DNA of 64,000 nt from Chalciporus piperatus (lineage: Eukaryota > Basidiomycota > Agaricomycetes > Boletales > Boletaceae): assembly GCA_038093975.1 (NCBI GenBank), contig JBBPTG010000026.1, positions 124,001 to 188,000 on the forward strand. Direction: 5' to 3'. The position numbers and the translations under genes were made by a program. The first letter of the stretch is position 1. Each line of letters begins with the position of its first letter. The notes beneath the pieces are model-generated. The model made no database searches. It worked only from the letters and a program-made list of their open reading frames with translations, and was not told the origin of the DNA. Of this stretch, positions 1-11,584 are shown one piece after another.

Positions 1-59
1 CCGAGCAGGAAAGGTCGCTTTCCCCGCCGCTGTTCCCCCGAGCACAGTCTGAGCCAGCG

Positions 60-3000
60 ATGTCGTCGCTCGCACCATCTCCCGCGAAATCGCCCCCCAG
101 GCCACCACCTGCACCTTCTCGGGCCTCGTTTCACTCCCCAATTTCTGCCTCCGCCCGCCATCAATCACTTGACTATGTTGTTTATCAAGAAGACGATGTA
201 TTTTTCCCTCTGAACCTTTCCCCCGTCCACCAATCCACCTCTTCCTCGGCCCCTCCCAGCCCTTCTGGTCCGCCTCCGACATCGACTGCCAGTGCTGCAC
301 CTTCGCAAGCCTCGAGAACTCATTCGGAATCAGAATCGGACCAACCTTTTCTCCCCGAGATGAATTTGAAAGAAAAGAAACGCCTCCGAGCACTCAGGCG
401 TATGATGCCAGCTGTGATGATTTCACGACAACTTGGAATGGCTAAAGCTGCTCCACCGCCGCGCGCTAGAGCGGCGTCTCTATCATCGGATAACGAGGCT
501 GAGGAAGTTAGGTTGATACCCGGGCTTGCGAGAGTTCGGAGAGGTAGCTACAGGGACGTGGACATCAAAGGCGATCCGGAGAGCTCAGACATTGAACGGC
601 CTGCTGTGCCCTCCGATGATGATGGGAATAAGGAACAGGACGCAGGGGTCATCGAGGTGCTTTCGGACGGGGAATCAGCAGTGAGGGTCATACGAGCCCG
701 ACATACCTCGCCAAGGCGTCGATATGGGAGCGACGTGATCTCCATCAGTGACGATTCCATGCCTGGGTCCTCGGCGGAGGAGGAGTCGGAAAATACGAGC
801 AGCGACGAAGAACCAGCCCGGCGATCGCTTTTTGATCGCCCTGCAGAGAGAGGGCCTGCCCATGAAAGAAGTCTGATCGACTGGATGTTGAGTAGGACGA
901 GGGACGCTGGCAAGTCAAAAGCCAAGTCTAAACAACCCAAGGCGTCGAGGAACTCTCATGGGCCCAGGAAACCGAGGCTGGATATCGTTACGAGTGGCGC
1001 AAGGCGATACGGGAAAGGACACCAAACTCTCTTACCTTTCGTCAACGCTACCAAACACCACAACTCGGAGCACGGCGATGGATCTGTTTCCTTCGACCAA
1101 GATGCAGCTCACGAGGGAAAGAAACTGAAGAAGAGGAGGAAGCAACCGTCCAGGACGAATCAAGGACAATTGTTCAACGTTCACCATGATTTGACGCGTA
1201 TCACCTCGGGGCATCGAGAAGGCAAGTCGAGCCGACGTAGGGCTGCGCTGGTCATCGACAAGGACGACAGTGCATTTAGGCAGGCCCTGGATCCGGGATG
1301 GAGAGCTGAAATAGAGAGGTGGAATAAACCTGTCCCTTCCGCTCGTCAGCCCGTGGCAAGGCAAATGCCCGCTGCTCCTGGTGCTTCGGCTGCTCCTCGA
1401 CCACGACCACGACTATCCCATCGGGCATCTCCTGAAGCGCAGCAAGAGCTTCGGCTTCCTTTTTACTTCCAGCGCGAAGACGGACCTTTTGCGACAGCAC
1501 GCCGTCATATCGTGACGGATATGAACATCACGCCACTTCCTTCTGGTGTCAAGTTCGAGGGGTCTTCGTATCTCGGCAAGGGCCTTCTTCATCAGCTCAT
1601 TGCAATTACTTCTGGGCAAGCGGAGCCATTTCCCCCGATATATTGCAATGCACAGGGATTCGACTTTGGACCAACGACCTCCGCTGCTCTCTTCAGTGCA
1701 CTCCTCGGACCGCTTTGCGATCGGCTTGCTGTTTCCCTGTCCGACATCGAGGCAGGCGACCCGGACAAGATCAAGGAGTGGGATCCGGTGATACGGGCTT
1801 CAACTCAACTTTTGTCGTGGCTCGTCGTCCATACAGAAGACGAAGAATTTGCTTCTCTGGAGGCGGCGCTTCACGAATATACGGATGGGCTGCTGCTCGT
1901 TCTAGAGCCCATCGAGACTACCCTGTTTTCGCTGACCGCTCACTGGTTCATCATTGAACTATTAGCACGGCTCACAGCTGGCGTCAAATATCGGCGGGGA
2001 TCAGTGGAGAATGAGCATCTAATTCAGTCGGCGAAGCGGCTTATCCATCGTTTGCTGGATTTCGACTTACGACCTGCTCTCGCTACTTTCTACGCAGCAG
2101 AGGGCGACGTGGAGACCGCTTCATTGCCTCATCGAGCCACCGAGTTGTGGATATGCCTTATCCACTTATTCCAAAGCGGCGGTATTTCATCAGATCCTAC
2201 CTCTGGCCCTCCTTTCTGGCGCTTGCTCGCTGATCTGTACCCCGACTCTCCCCCCACTGGCGCTGAAGCTAGCGAAGACATGTGGCGCCTCATTTTTAGC
2301 CTCTGTGCCATCTCCCAGTTCTCCATTCATGGTCTATCGACCTCCGTTTTCCGACTTCCATCCTCTTGGGAGCTCGTGGGTTCTGCTCTCAAGAAGATTG
2401 TATTAACGGCCAACCCCGAGAAAGAACGTCAACTTCCGCTGCGCGCCTTGAAGAAACGTGATGACTATATATCGTGTGTCGTATCCAGATGTTTTCTTCT
2501 ATGGAGTCAATGGGGATGGCGTCTCGACGATGCGATTGCCATGTTCAAATCACTTCAAGAGATATTCCGGTCCCGAAACTTTGTGAACCTCCTGAACGAA
2601 AGCTCGGCGCCGATGGGCTTTCTCGAGCACGGCGACCTGGAGCTCCTCTCCAAGCGGGACCCACACGACACCGCTTATGAGATGTTCCTGAAGATGGTCG
2701 TGCAGGCGGTATACCTGTTGAATGCGAACGTCGAAATGGACCCAAAGCATCGCTCCGGTAATGTCAAGAAACTCCTCCAGATGGCCGTCCCCGTAAGCCC
2801 GGTTCCGTTCTCCCGCTCGGCTCCCCCATCCTCGCATGCCGTTTCGATGCTCGTCAACCGCTTCAGTGCGATGACGGTCGCTCTCCATCTCGATCCAACG
2901 CTTTCCAATGTCAAGTTCCGTATCGGACAGGCGAAGCGATGCGTGGGGTTCAAGGAGGCGGACGATCACTCGAGATTGGCGTGTATCTATGGGATGATGA

Positions 3001-4635
3001 ATTTTGCAATCATTGTCAGGCATCACAAGGTCGTTGGAGGGCTCGATGAGGTGTTGGCTTGGCTTGGGGAGATGTCGGACGTGCTCATGGATGAATACAA
3101 GGAGGGAGAAGGAACTGCTGGCGCTGGGAGGAGGACGACCACGACATTGATCCAGTTGCTGATTGGATCGGTGAGGCGTCTCATTGAGACGCAGTCTTTG
3201 GACAGGGAGCAGACGCGTGTGGAGTACCCTGATCCAGCGCTTTTGGACGGTCGTGCGTGTACTTTTTTGTATTTCATTCGTTGGTCTGCAGCTGATAGGT
3301 CTTACTTAGCTTGGGTCACTCGGGTGTTTAATCCCCGAACCGATCTCGTTACTATCCAGCAAACTGGGGTTGAGATTCGGATGCTCGTACAGTCATTTCT
3401 CGATGCTCGGTCGAAGGCTCTGCCACAAGCCCAACCGCCACCGCCTCCTGTTGTCCACGGTGTTGAGAGCCAGGAGAGTCAGGACGAGTATGACAAGCTA
3501 TTTTTGGATCTGAACGACGCGGAGCTCTTGGCAGCATTGGGTGAAGAGACGGAGGCGGCTGCTGTTGCTGACCTCAAGTTAAAAGAGGACGCTCTGTGCA
3601 AGGTCAGTCGCGTTCAGATACTCGGGCAAGGTGACCAAGACTGGAACTTTGTCTAGGTTTTAGACAAATCGATCACGCCCGCCGTGTACCGCCTCGTCTG
3701 TAAACATTTCGGCGAGAACGAGAATGCAAAGGACAATGAGACGAGCACCAAAACTGCCGACGAGTGGATAGATTGTTGGGTTGGGTGTGCGAATGTCCTC
3801 GTACAGAACAACTTCAAGGTAAGGCACTTTGTTGCTTGCTACGTGGGGTTTTTGAGTCCAATGACGTCTGTCAGGACTGGGGACTGTACATGAAGTTGGG
3901 TCAGCAATCTTGGGAGAAGATCATAGATGGCTCCTGGCGTCGCCGAGTTGGCCTCCGTTTCAACCTCACCCTCCTTCGTCTCGATCCTGGGGCATATATG
4001 GTGAGGCAATGATGGACTCTAGCTTTCACTGTCCCAAACTGACGTGGGCTATCTATCTCACAGAAACTGAAAGATGAATGCATTGCGGTGTTGCTGGCCG
4101 CAACTGTGTCTGGCAAGCCGACCATCGAGCACGAATTTATGTCGGCGGTGTTTTCCCTGGATGGGCTGCAACATCCCTTACTCCGTGGGGCTCCTTTCGA
4201 CCCTGTTCCGGGGACGAGGAAGTATGAGATTAATCTGGCTGATTACGACGCTGCACGTGGCCGGTTGCTCGACAGTGGGTGATTGTTGAATCGTTATGAA
4301 AGGAAGTGCACTGACGCTCGTTTCTTTTAGCTGTTTTTTCCAATGTTGCAGGCCGCCTTCGTGAAAAGGTCGACGCTGAGAGTCAAGGCTATGTCGAGTT
4401 GTTGGTTATGATGTTCTCTACGCTGCGGGACATCTACCAGGTGATTGCTCGTGTACCTTGCGGATTTGAACGGTCTCTGACGTGTCTGAAGGGTTATCTG
4501 TCGGCTGAAAAGCAGGCAGAGTACGCCGAGTTTTGTCGCAAGGTCTTTGTCAAGTTGTCTGTCCACCCCGAGCTGGTCTCGCATCCGAGGATGGTTGATT
4601 TGCTTGCATGGAGCCGGCGGGAAGGAGTGTTGTAG
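60..4635 (+). CDS. mms22: Mms22/Mus7-family replication fork repair protein
   Basis: The first exon is about 1180 codons long. Four further exons follow at 3657-3818, 3875-4000, 4064-4274 and 4331-4635, joined by GT-AG introns that keep frame. The N-terminal third is low-complexity, Ser/Pro-rich and acidic, then comes the basic segment SLIDWMLSRT. The C-terminal two thirds are helical. The last exons carry conserved-looking blocks (KSITPAVYRLVCKHF, EWIDCWVGCANVLVQ, HPRMVDLLAWSR) that I recognise from the Mus7/MMS22 family. In yeasts this protein acts with the Rtt101-Mms1 (Cul4-type) ubiquitin ligase at stalled replication forks. The start at 60 is the first ATG in a long open frame. The stretch 4441-4491 (51 nt) reads through in frame but has GT and AG ends, so it may be a retained-frame intron. 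The family call rests on motif memory; the gene structure is firm. Confidence 0.8.
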
Positions 4636-4743
4636 CTGGGTTAGGGTTTGATTATGTAATGTAGTGGATGTGAGTAGACTTTGAGACAACATTGAGTAGA
4701 CTTGTCACGGTCAGGTTCAAGTTTAGATTTCTTCGTCGCAGCC

Positions 4744-5999
4744 ATGGCGGGGCTCATCTCTCCGAAACCGCTTTCTTACTTGCAACACGCTGGTCAGTTC
4801 AACCCATACCAGCAGCAGAGAATCGCTGGCTCTGCCCTCTCCGGATTCTCCGAAACCCCTTCCATCGGACTTCAGCCCCACCAGCAGCACATCCTCGGCA
4901 TCCACGAAGAGAACAAAATCTATGCCCTGGTCATCGACCTGATGGACCCTAACACGAGGGAGGCTGCCCTGCTCGAACTCAGCAAGAAGAGAGAGCAATA
5001 CGACGACCTCGCGCTCGTCCTCTGGCATTCTTTCGGTATGTCCCTTCTTCGGCCCATCCGCCTCACCTCGGCCCGTCTCTGATCGTATGTCATATGTGCG
5101 ATGCAGGTATCATGCCCGCCCTTCTTCAGGAGATCGTCTCTGTCTACCCACTTCTTTCCCCTCCCAATCTCACCGCACACGTTTCAAACCGCGTGTGCAA
5201 TGCCCTCGCACTCTTGCAATGCGTCGCTTCTCATTCAGAGACGCGTCAGCTCTTCCTGAACGGTTCGTTTATTTGGTGTCTCCTCGCGAGGAGTGGCAGC
5301 TTACACCCTCCGTAGCTCATATCCCCCTTTTTCTTTACCCTTTCCTCAACACGACTTCAAAAACCCGACCATTCGAATATCTTCGTCTTACTTCTCTCGG
5401 GGTCATCGGTGCTCTCGTCAAGGTATTCATATTGTCACTTGACTCTGCCCGTTGATTTACTCACGATGTATAACCCCAGCAAAACGACAACACCACCGTC
5501 ATTCATTTCCTACTTTCGACTGAAATAATACCCCTTTGCTTACGCATCATGGAAACGGGTTCGGAACTCTCTAAAACGGTTGCAATTTTTATTGTTCAAA
5601 AGATTCTTCTCGATGAAACTGGCCTCACGTACATATGCCACACCTACGAACGGTTCTACGCCGTCGGCACTGTCCTCAGCAACATGGTCAACCAACTTGT
5701 GGAGACCCAGGCAGTCAGACTTCTCAAGCACGTCGTACGCTGCTATTTGAGGTTGAGTGATAATATGAGGTATGATCCGCACGCTGTATGCGGGAATGAT
5801 GGGACTGATGTGAAACGAAGAGCGAGAGAAGCGCTGCGGGCGTGTCTCCCTGAACCCCTCCGAGACCAAACTTTCAGCGCTCTTCTCAAGGTTCGCCACT
5901 ATTTTCACGTGTTTTCGTCTTATTGACTAGGTTTTGCAGGGCGACATGGTCACGAAACGCTGCCTGACCACTCTCCTCAACAACCTCAACGAACAGTAA
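4744..5999 (+). CDS. rcd1: CNOT9 / Rcd1 / Caf40, CCR4-NOT complex subunit
   Basis: Six exons (4744-5035, 5107-5262, 5316-5422, 5480-5769, 5821-5890, 5940-5999) join in frame to a protein of about 290 residues, the usual length for this family. Recognisable blocks include [68 protein letters not shown] and [14 protein letters not shown], which make up the armadillo-repeat core. The protein is a structural subunit of the CCR4-NOT deadenylase, linking it to partner proteins and to mRNA decay and translational repression. The ATG at 4744 sits in a strong context (gccATGg) just after the N-terminal low-complexity region would begin. It lies 108 bp downstream of the Mms22-like gene on the same strand. 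Introns are 51-71 nt. Confidence 0.95.
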
Positions 6000-6359
6000 C
6001 TTAAAAAGGTCATCCGGAACCGTCTACACACCTTTTCGTCTTCCAACTTTTTAGCGCCTTCACTTTCGCGTTTTGAAACGGCCCGCGCCAAGCGGTATAT
6101 TTGGACACTAAGGATATTCTCGAACAACCCCTGCATATGTATTTGCACCAGCGTCCGCGCACTTTACTGTGTACCACTTTTTGCTAACTAAACGCTCTCA
6201 CTAATTGTGAATATCCGGTAGAAGTGTGTTGTACTTTATGATCAAGTCATTATCGTATTTTTGCATGAGACCGTGGGAACAATATGATATTATGGTCGTC
6301 TCGAACGAATGCCTTGTCTCTTTACCACCACGTTCGCCCCTGACGACTCCCTCGGAGCG
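6000..6359. other. Intergenic, rcd1 to sur2
   Basis: This 360-bp stretch holds the rcd1 3' region and the presumed sur2 promoter and leader. An in-frame ATG at 6309 could extend SUR2 by 17 residues. I see no other gene. Confidence 0.5.
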
Positions 6360-7438
6360 ATGGCCAACTCGACGTGCGCCGCTTTCGTCGACGGTGAACA
6401 CATATGTCTTCCTCCTCTCCAAGTCCCCTTTTACTTTGCAATGCGCCAGAACCTATTTCACAGCATTTCCGACGATACTCTGGCACTGGCAGCACCGGTC
6501 ATCGCATACTGGACAATGTCTCTTCTTTTTCACCAACTCGACATGTCTGGCTGGAAGTGGCTAGACAAATACCGCATTCACGAGTCCGCAGACGTCACAT
6601 CCCGAAACCGAGCAACCCGCCTGGAAGTTATTCGCGCCGTCATTCTGCAACATGTCATGCAGACTGCACTCGGTTACTATTGGCTATCCGAGCCTCCCAA
6701 AATGTCACCCTCGAAATGTGTGATGGAAATGGAGGCCGTTGGGACGGCCTTGGTGCGTTTGGTTCGGCGGGTCGCTGGCCCAGAGTTGGGGAGCTCCTTC
6801 TTGGAACTCGGAGGGGCAGATACCACATACTGGTTATATTGGTGGGGCATCCCAGCTGCGCAACTCTTGTTCTCGTTGTAAGTTGACTCTCGTTGTCCGT
6901 TTTTGCTCTCAGGAGCGTAACCGTTCCATAGATTCATCGTCGACACATGGCAATACTTTTTACACCGCTGGATGCATTCGAACAAGTTCCTTTACCGACG
7001 ATTCCATTCCGTGCACCACCGACTTTATGTGCCATACGCATTCGGCGCGTTGTACAACCACCCTCTGGAGGGGTTCGTGCTCGACAGCGTTGGTGCTGTG
7101 GTCGCGGAGACCATCGCCAATCTCACCGTCCGGCAAACCATGTTCTTGTTCGCATTCAGCACGATGAAGACCGTCGATGATCATTGCGGCTACAATCTCC
7201 CCTTTGACCCGTTCCAGATGATGAGTGGTAACAATGCAGACTATCACGATATTCACCATCAGGTTCGTGGTCGCTTCCTTGGAAAATCACGTTCAAGCGC
7301 CAATTTCCTCTACTTTAGGTTATCGGGATCAAGTCAAATTTTTCACAACCTTTCTTCGTTCATTGGGACGCCATCTTGGGGACTCGGATGACGAGGAAAG
7401 ACATCGAGGAACGAAAACAGAAACTCAAGACAACATGA
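6360..7438 (+). CDS. sur2: Sphinganine C4-hydroxylase (SUR2-type fatty acid hydroxylase)
   Basis: Three exons (6360-6877, 6932-7262, 7319-7438) give a protein of about 322 residues. The order of signals fits the fatty-acid hydroxylase superfamily: an N-terminal region with membrane segments (LAAPVIAYWTMSLLFHQLD, then the KWLDKYRIHES block), then the diiron histidine boxes FLHRWMH, FHSVHH and HDIHH, and the closing block FVHWDAILGTRMTRKDIE typical of SUR2. It would hydroxylate the C4 of sphinganine in the ER to give phytosphingosine. The start at 6360 is preferred because it has G at +4; an upstream in-frame ATG at 6309 is possible. A decayed tandem copy follows at 7871. All histidine boxes are intact, so this copy should be functional. 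Confidence 0.9.
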
Positions 7439-7870
7439 TGATACCATATACACAGGGGGGGACAACGATGTCACTCCTGGACCTTACCTCGGTTTTCTTG
7501 TTTGACTTCAAACAGAACAGATTCCTGCTATGTAGACCGTTCTCTTTTCGCGTTTTCTCGGTCGAGTTCTTATGTTCGATAGGTCCTTGTTGTAATCACT
7601 TTAGTGCGTGCCTTAATGAAGCGACGAATAATCAACGATCTTTGCTCTGGTGATGGTTCTCGACGATGTTGACACATAGCTTCATTGGAATGATTGTTCC
7701 TGTCGACTGTTTTCATCCATTTTCCGGTGGTTGCAGCGCCCCTTGACGCAGACTGCATTGTCATTGACTAATTCTCGGGGCCTAGGCAGCCCATGCGCCC
7801 CCGCGGGGACTATAATACTATCCAACACAACTGGATTGTGCATGGTTGACGCCCTCTCAGTCCTCAGGCT
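7439..7870. other. Spacer between SUR2 and its decayed copy
   Basis: This 432-bp stretch contains the SUR2 3' region and no ORF that resembles a protein I know. Confidence 0.5.
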
Positions 7871-8740
7871 ATGTCCCGCTCTTTCCCTCCTTTTATCAAC
7901 TCACCGTGTCCGGCTTTCATAGTTGGCCAAAACAGTGGTACGCGGCAGAGTCTCAACGTTCCTTTCTATTTCACCGTCCACGACAATCTCATTGACGTCA
8001 TACCGGGCGACATACTTGCTCTTGTAGCACCCGTCGCGATCTTTTGGACGCTATCACTATTTTTCCATTGCCTTGACATCTCGGGGTGGAATTGGCTTGA
8101 CAGGTACCGGATCCACGAGTCGAGAGGAATGAACTTTCCCGCTGCAGTACAACAGCCCTGGAAGCTCCGTGAAGCAGACATAATACACTGGCGGTATTAG
8201 TTGTAAATCCCCCGCTCAAGTTGCCCAGTTGTTTCTGGCCCTGCAAGCACACTCGTCGATCCCCGATCCTGTGCAAACCGAGGTTCATTCTCGATAGCTG
8301 GGAATACTTGCTCCATCGCCTCCGAGTCATCAAAACACTTTTTCATTCGATGCGTACCTTTTTACTTTCGGTGCGATGTACAACCACCCCCTCGAAGGTG
8401 TCGTTTTGGACACTTGTGGGGCCCTGATGGCGAGCAGGATCGCATGCCCTGACAACGCGTCAAGCCATCTTCTTCTTTTCGATGAGCACGGTTACTAGTA
8501 AAGGGCTTCATGACCGTTGTGGTTATAGATTCCCATTGGATTCTTTTCCTGATATTTAGCGCTGGAAATAATGTGGTGCATCATGATATCCATCGTCAGG
8601 TGCGTTCTCTGGAGAAATTAGATCGACTCCTGACTCGTTCGGCTGTCGTTCGCAGAGCATCGGGATGAAATATAATTTTTTGCAACCTTTATTTCCTCAC
8701 TGTTGGGAACCCGGTTGAGGTTGAAGGAGGTCAGGTGGTT
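7871..8740 (+). pseudogene. Decayed tandem copy of SUR2 hydroxylase
   Basis: The first about 70 codons clearly match the intact SUR2 upstream: VPFYFTVHDNLIDVIPG, VAIFWTLSLFFHCLDISG and WNWLDRYRIHES correspond to its N-terminal block. The frame then ends early after an apparent internal deletion that removes the segment after RIHES. Downstream pieces survive in shifted frames: WEYLLHR near 8302, YNHPLEGVVLDTCGAL near 8380 and HDIHRQ near 8583. Several stop codons interrupt the rest. The order of pieces matches the parent, so this is a head-to-tail duplicate that has decayed rather than an independent gene. At least the first histidine box is damaged and no continuous hydroxylase can be made from it. 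Confidence 0.85.
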
Positions 8741-9054
8741 AAACACTGGCGCAGCACAAAGGTCTCTTTGAGCACGCTACTACCAAGGTACTCCACTCGC
8801 TGACTAAGTTGAGGCGTCAAGCATCACATGCCATGCACTCCGAGTCCCCACCCTCAGCTCCAACTTTCCCGGGGGAAAGGGACCAGCTCGAGTTCTCCGT
8901 AAGTTCACCTTTGGCCAGCAAGAAAAGGGCGAGAATAACTCGATAGTTAGACGCGGTTTCACCCGGCGGGAGACTGTGATGCCTTTTTACCTGTACAGCG
9001 TCGTTTAGCCCCTCTTACCCATGGGAGACTCGGAGGGTAACGGGGGGCTAACAA
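8741..9054. other. Intergenic, no gene seen
   Basis: This is a 314-bp stretch downstream of the SUR2 pseudogene. I see no coding signal or repeat. Confidence 0.4.
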
Positions 9055-9150
9055 GTGGTAATCTTCTATCTGGCCAACGTATCATGATGCCGCACAGTGC
9101 ACTGTAATCGCTGGAGCACGCATGCGAGGGTGGCAAAGGTATGTAACAGA
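9055..9150 (-). pseudogene. Relic of small secreted cysteine-rich protein gene
   Basis: Read on the minus strand, this matches the start of the intact small secreted protein gene at 14874-15147. Shared tracts include ACCCTCGC-ATGCG, GCACTGTG and GGCCAGAT-GAAGA-TACCA in the same order. The start codon region is altered, so no ATG opens the frame, and the frame behind it is broken. The second exon was not found. The match also extends a little upstream (AACC-tract before the start). It is the most decayed of four related loci in this window. Confidence 0.6.
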
Positions 9151-9293
9151 GATGTAAGGGTTGGTCTGAGCTGATAAATACCTGGTCACCCGGGTGTATG
9201 TGCCCCGATGCGTCTATTTCGACAGTCAAGTCACAAATTCATTCTAATCCACACAAAAATTGCTATTTGTAAGCTACTTGGGTCGAATAACAG

Positions 9294-9710
9294 CTAACAT
9301 ATAGTCATGTAAGTATGTCGATCTGTGAATGAGTTGACCCAAAAAGAAGACACTTTGTCAAGCACGTCCGAGCTTGTCCACTCCCTTGGAACGGCGTGAC
9401 CAAAATCCGGGTATAAGTGACAAGTTCTTCGAATGAGGGATGCATCAATCACGCTCGCCAACCGTGCCCCATTGCGTATTTGACGTGACAGGGAATTCAT
9501 CTTTGAATTGGTTGCAGCATAGGCGTCTTTCGCATAATCGATATGGAGATGTTCAGAATACTGAGCGTCATAGTTGTCTGTTGTTCCGAACAACTTGATT
9601 GATGCGACATAGTGGTTTAGCGAGTGGAGCCTGAGCTTTGGTAGTTTGAAATGGCCCGAACATGTATGTCGACAAAAATGCTCTTGAGACTTGTTGGCAT
9701 GAAAGCGCAC
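9294..9710 (-). pseudogene. Plavaka-type transposase C-terminal relic
   Basis: The 138-codon open frame contains KLRLHSLNHYVASIKLFGTTDNYD followed by SEHLHIDYAKDAYAATN (given here in parts). This is the signature I associate with the C-terminal end of Plavaka transposases, a CACTA-like group common in basidiomycetes, where a tract of the form HY-SI-FGTTDNYNTE-ERLHID-AKDAYRATN is usual. Upstream on the minus strand (9711-9850) further fragments occur in other frames. No DDE core, terminal repeats or complete gene were found, so it is a dead fragment. Confidence 0.7.
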
Positions 9711-9895
9711 GAGGGAGTCATTGAGGAGTTGAAGAGGGGTCGATGTACATCAGCATTTTAGCATATTCCTTATCACAGTTTTTTCGGACTTATGATGCTT
9801 TTCTGTACCCACCCAAGGAGACAAAGGAAAGGATAGTCAGAAAAGTACCTTTCGGAGCTGCAATGAAATAAGCAGAAAATCGCGTAAATTTAGTG
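9711..9895. other. Spacer, probable further Plavaka debris
   Basis: On the minus strand there are short frames that may continue the transposase relic upstream, but none is long enough to assign. Confidence 0.3.
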
Positions 9896-9972
9896 TTGCA
9901 GGCGAGAGTCGAACGCGCGACAGCCACTCTTACCAAAAATAGAGCTGCATGCTCAAGTGCTTGCCACCTCAC
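9896..9972 (-). tRNA. tRNA-like relic (3' half)
   Basis: On the minus strand the sequence GCGCGTTCGACTCTCGC looks like a tRNA T arm and internal B box (GTTCGANTC), preceded by a CTCT/AGAG stem that could be an anticodon arm. I could not form a proper acceptor stem or D arm with the upstream half, and the anticodon loop would be too long. It is therefore best seen as a tRNA-derived relic or SINE piece, not a working tRNA. Confidence 0.3.
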
Positions 9973-10106
9973 GCCACCCTCACAACCACAGACCTATACA
10001 TCGAACGACCACCAGCAATTAATGGTGGACCGTGGGCCGCAATGACAACGGGCGGAGCCGATCGAGCATGCCAAACGAGCTGCAAAGGCAATCAAATCCC
10101 CGCCCA

Positions 10107-10380
10107 ACCACCAGATGACAACAACAAGTCGATAAGCCCCACAGACAATCCGAGCATGTTGAAAGACATACCCCGAGGATGGTCAGGCCAAGATGGAGGC
10201 GGCAGAGCGAGTTTTCCAGGTCGCGGATTTGAGGAACGAGTCGAGCGTGTTGCGCGACAACCCGGATGTTGTGAGCAAACAGTCGACGAGACGTACTGAC
10301 CAGAGACTCCACTGAACCACCAGACGACAACAACAAGCTGACGGGCCCAACGGACGAGAAAAACATGTCGAAAGACACTG
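10107..10380. repeat. Two direct copies of a ~65-bp unit
   Basis: The tract ACCACCAGATGACAACAACAA at 10107 onward recurs in slightly altered form at 10316 onward. Both copies continue through a diverged middle to CATGT-GAAAGACA. The spacing is about 209 bp. Neither lies in a gene I can identify. Confidence 0.6.
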
Positions 10381-10770
10381 AGAACACGTCCAGCCGCGAA
10401 GAAACGCAACCAGACGAGTCGCCAGGGCCGTTCGACGGCGGATGGCGAGTCAAGCTCCGGAAGTCATCGAAGTCGAGCCTGGGGGCGAAACGAAAACAGG
10501 TGAATGGTTGCTGGTTTATCTGCAGCGGTATGTCATGTTCACATTCGCTAATGGATATTATTGACACGAGCCTCAGGTTTATTCTGTCATTAGCAGGTTT
10601 TCGACCGGGGCAGAAAGAGATGTCAAATTCTGCGCGGAAGCACTCCAAGACGTTTACAAGGAAGCTCTCATGGTCCTCAATAGAATCAAAGCAGACAGCC
10701 TCAATGCCTATTCCACTCTGATGTTTCGGCTGGTGGAAAAGTGCCGGTGAGGCATTTTCAGGTCAATCTC
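10381..10770 (+). other. Gene-like stretch of unknown identity
   Basis: One plus-strand frame reads GAERDVKFCAEALQDVYKEA and continues through LNRIKADSLNAYSTLMFRLVEKC up to a possible donor at 10747. This looks like a helical protein exon, and upstream parts in the same region (EVIEVEPGGETKTGEWLLVYLQRY) have a similar character. The frame cannot be joined into a complete gene and I do not recognise the family. It could be a gene remnant. Confidence 0.25.
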
Positions 10771-11365
10771 CCTTGCGAAACTAAACTAGCTTCAGTGGTA
10801 TTCAGTTGAACAATGTCTCACGTGCCGTGGAGGTCGTCGATATTGAAGGGATGGAAATTGCTTGAGAAACTTGCTAACAATCAGTGATCCATGTCCCTCC
10901 GAGTCCGTTATCCGGGTTTCGTCTCGTCTTTCCTTCCGTTTGTTTCGTTGCGTTGAGCATATTCCCTCCCCCAGTTGCGCTTATTGCCAGTTAGTAGCGA
11001 GTTCCGTGACTGTGACTACTGTACCACTGCTCAATGATAATAGTTTGTTCTTCCCTCGGGCCCGAAGTGAAATCAACATTGGAATCATGTCTAATTTCAT
11101 TCAAAAGACGTCTAATTTTACCATAGTCTCCTCTAAAAACATGTAATATGAGAGACGTATTCTGGGGACCCTGGCGAGATCTCCTAATCCTCTTACACCT
11201 CTAATTTCGCATAAGAACTCACATCGTATCGCAAATATTGATAATTATCACTATTTAGTGCGGAGGGATTTTCCTGATGCTATCAAACAAGAGTAAGCCC
11301 CCCGTCATTCCCCGTTCTTTATACCCTGTTCACGGGCCGGTGCCACCGTGGCGGTTGAGACTCCA
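10771..11365. other. AT-richer intergenic stretch, no gene seen
   Basis: About 600 bp with only short frames and no recognisable protein, RNA or terminal repeat. Confidence 0.4.
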
Positions 11366-11584
11366 CTAGCAGTCCGATCTCGCGAAGCATGTAGCAAAGA
11401 CCACTATGTATGTAGTTTGGCTGAAATCTGTACCCTTGGATGGAGAATTCCCGTGCATTCGCCGAGACATACATTCAAATTCGAGGAAGAAAACTATCGC
11501 ATAGTAAAAGACTCGATCGTAGACAACCGATACACCACCTAGTAGTACATAGTAGGGAGCAACACAATCACCAGACAAATAAGA

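Noticed and set aside
10019..10648. 209-codon minus-strand frame
   Set aside because: Composition is irregular, no motif is recognisable, and the plus strand here looks more protein-like.
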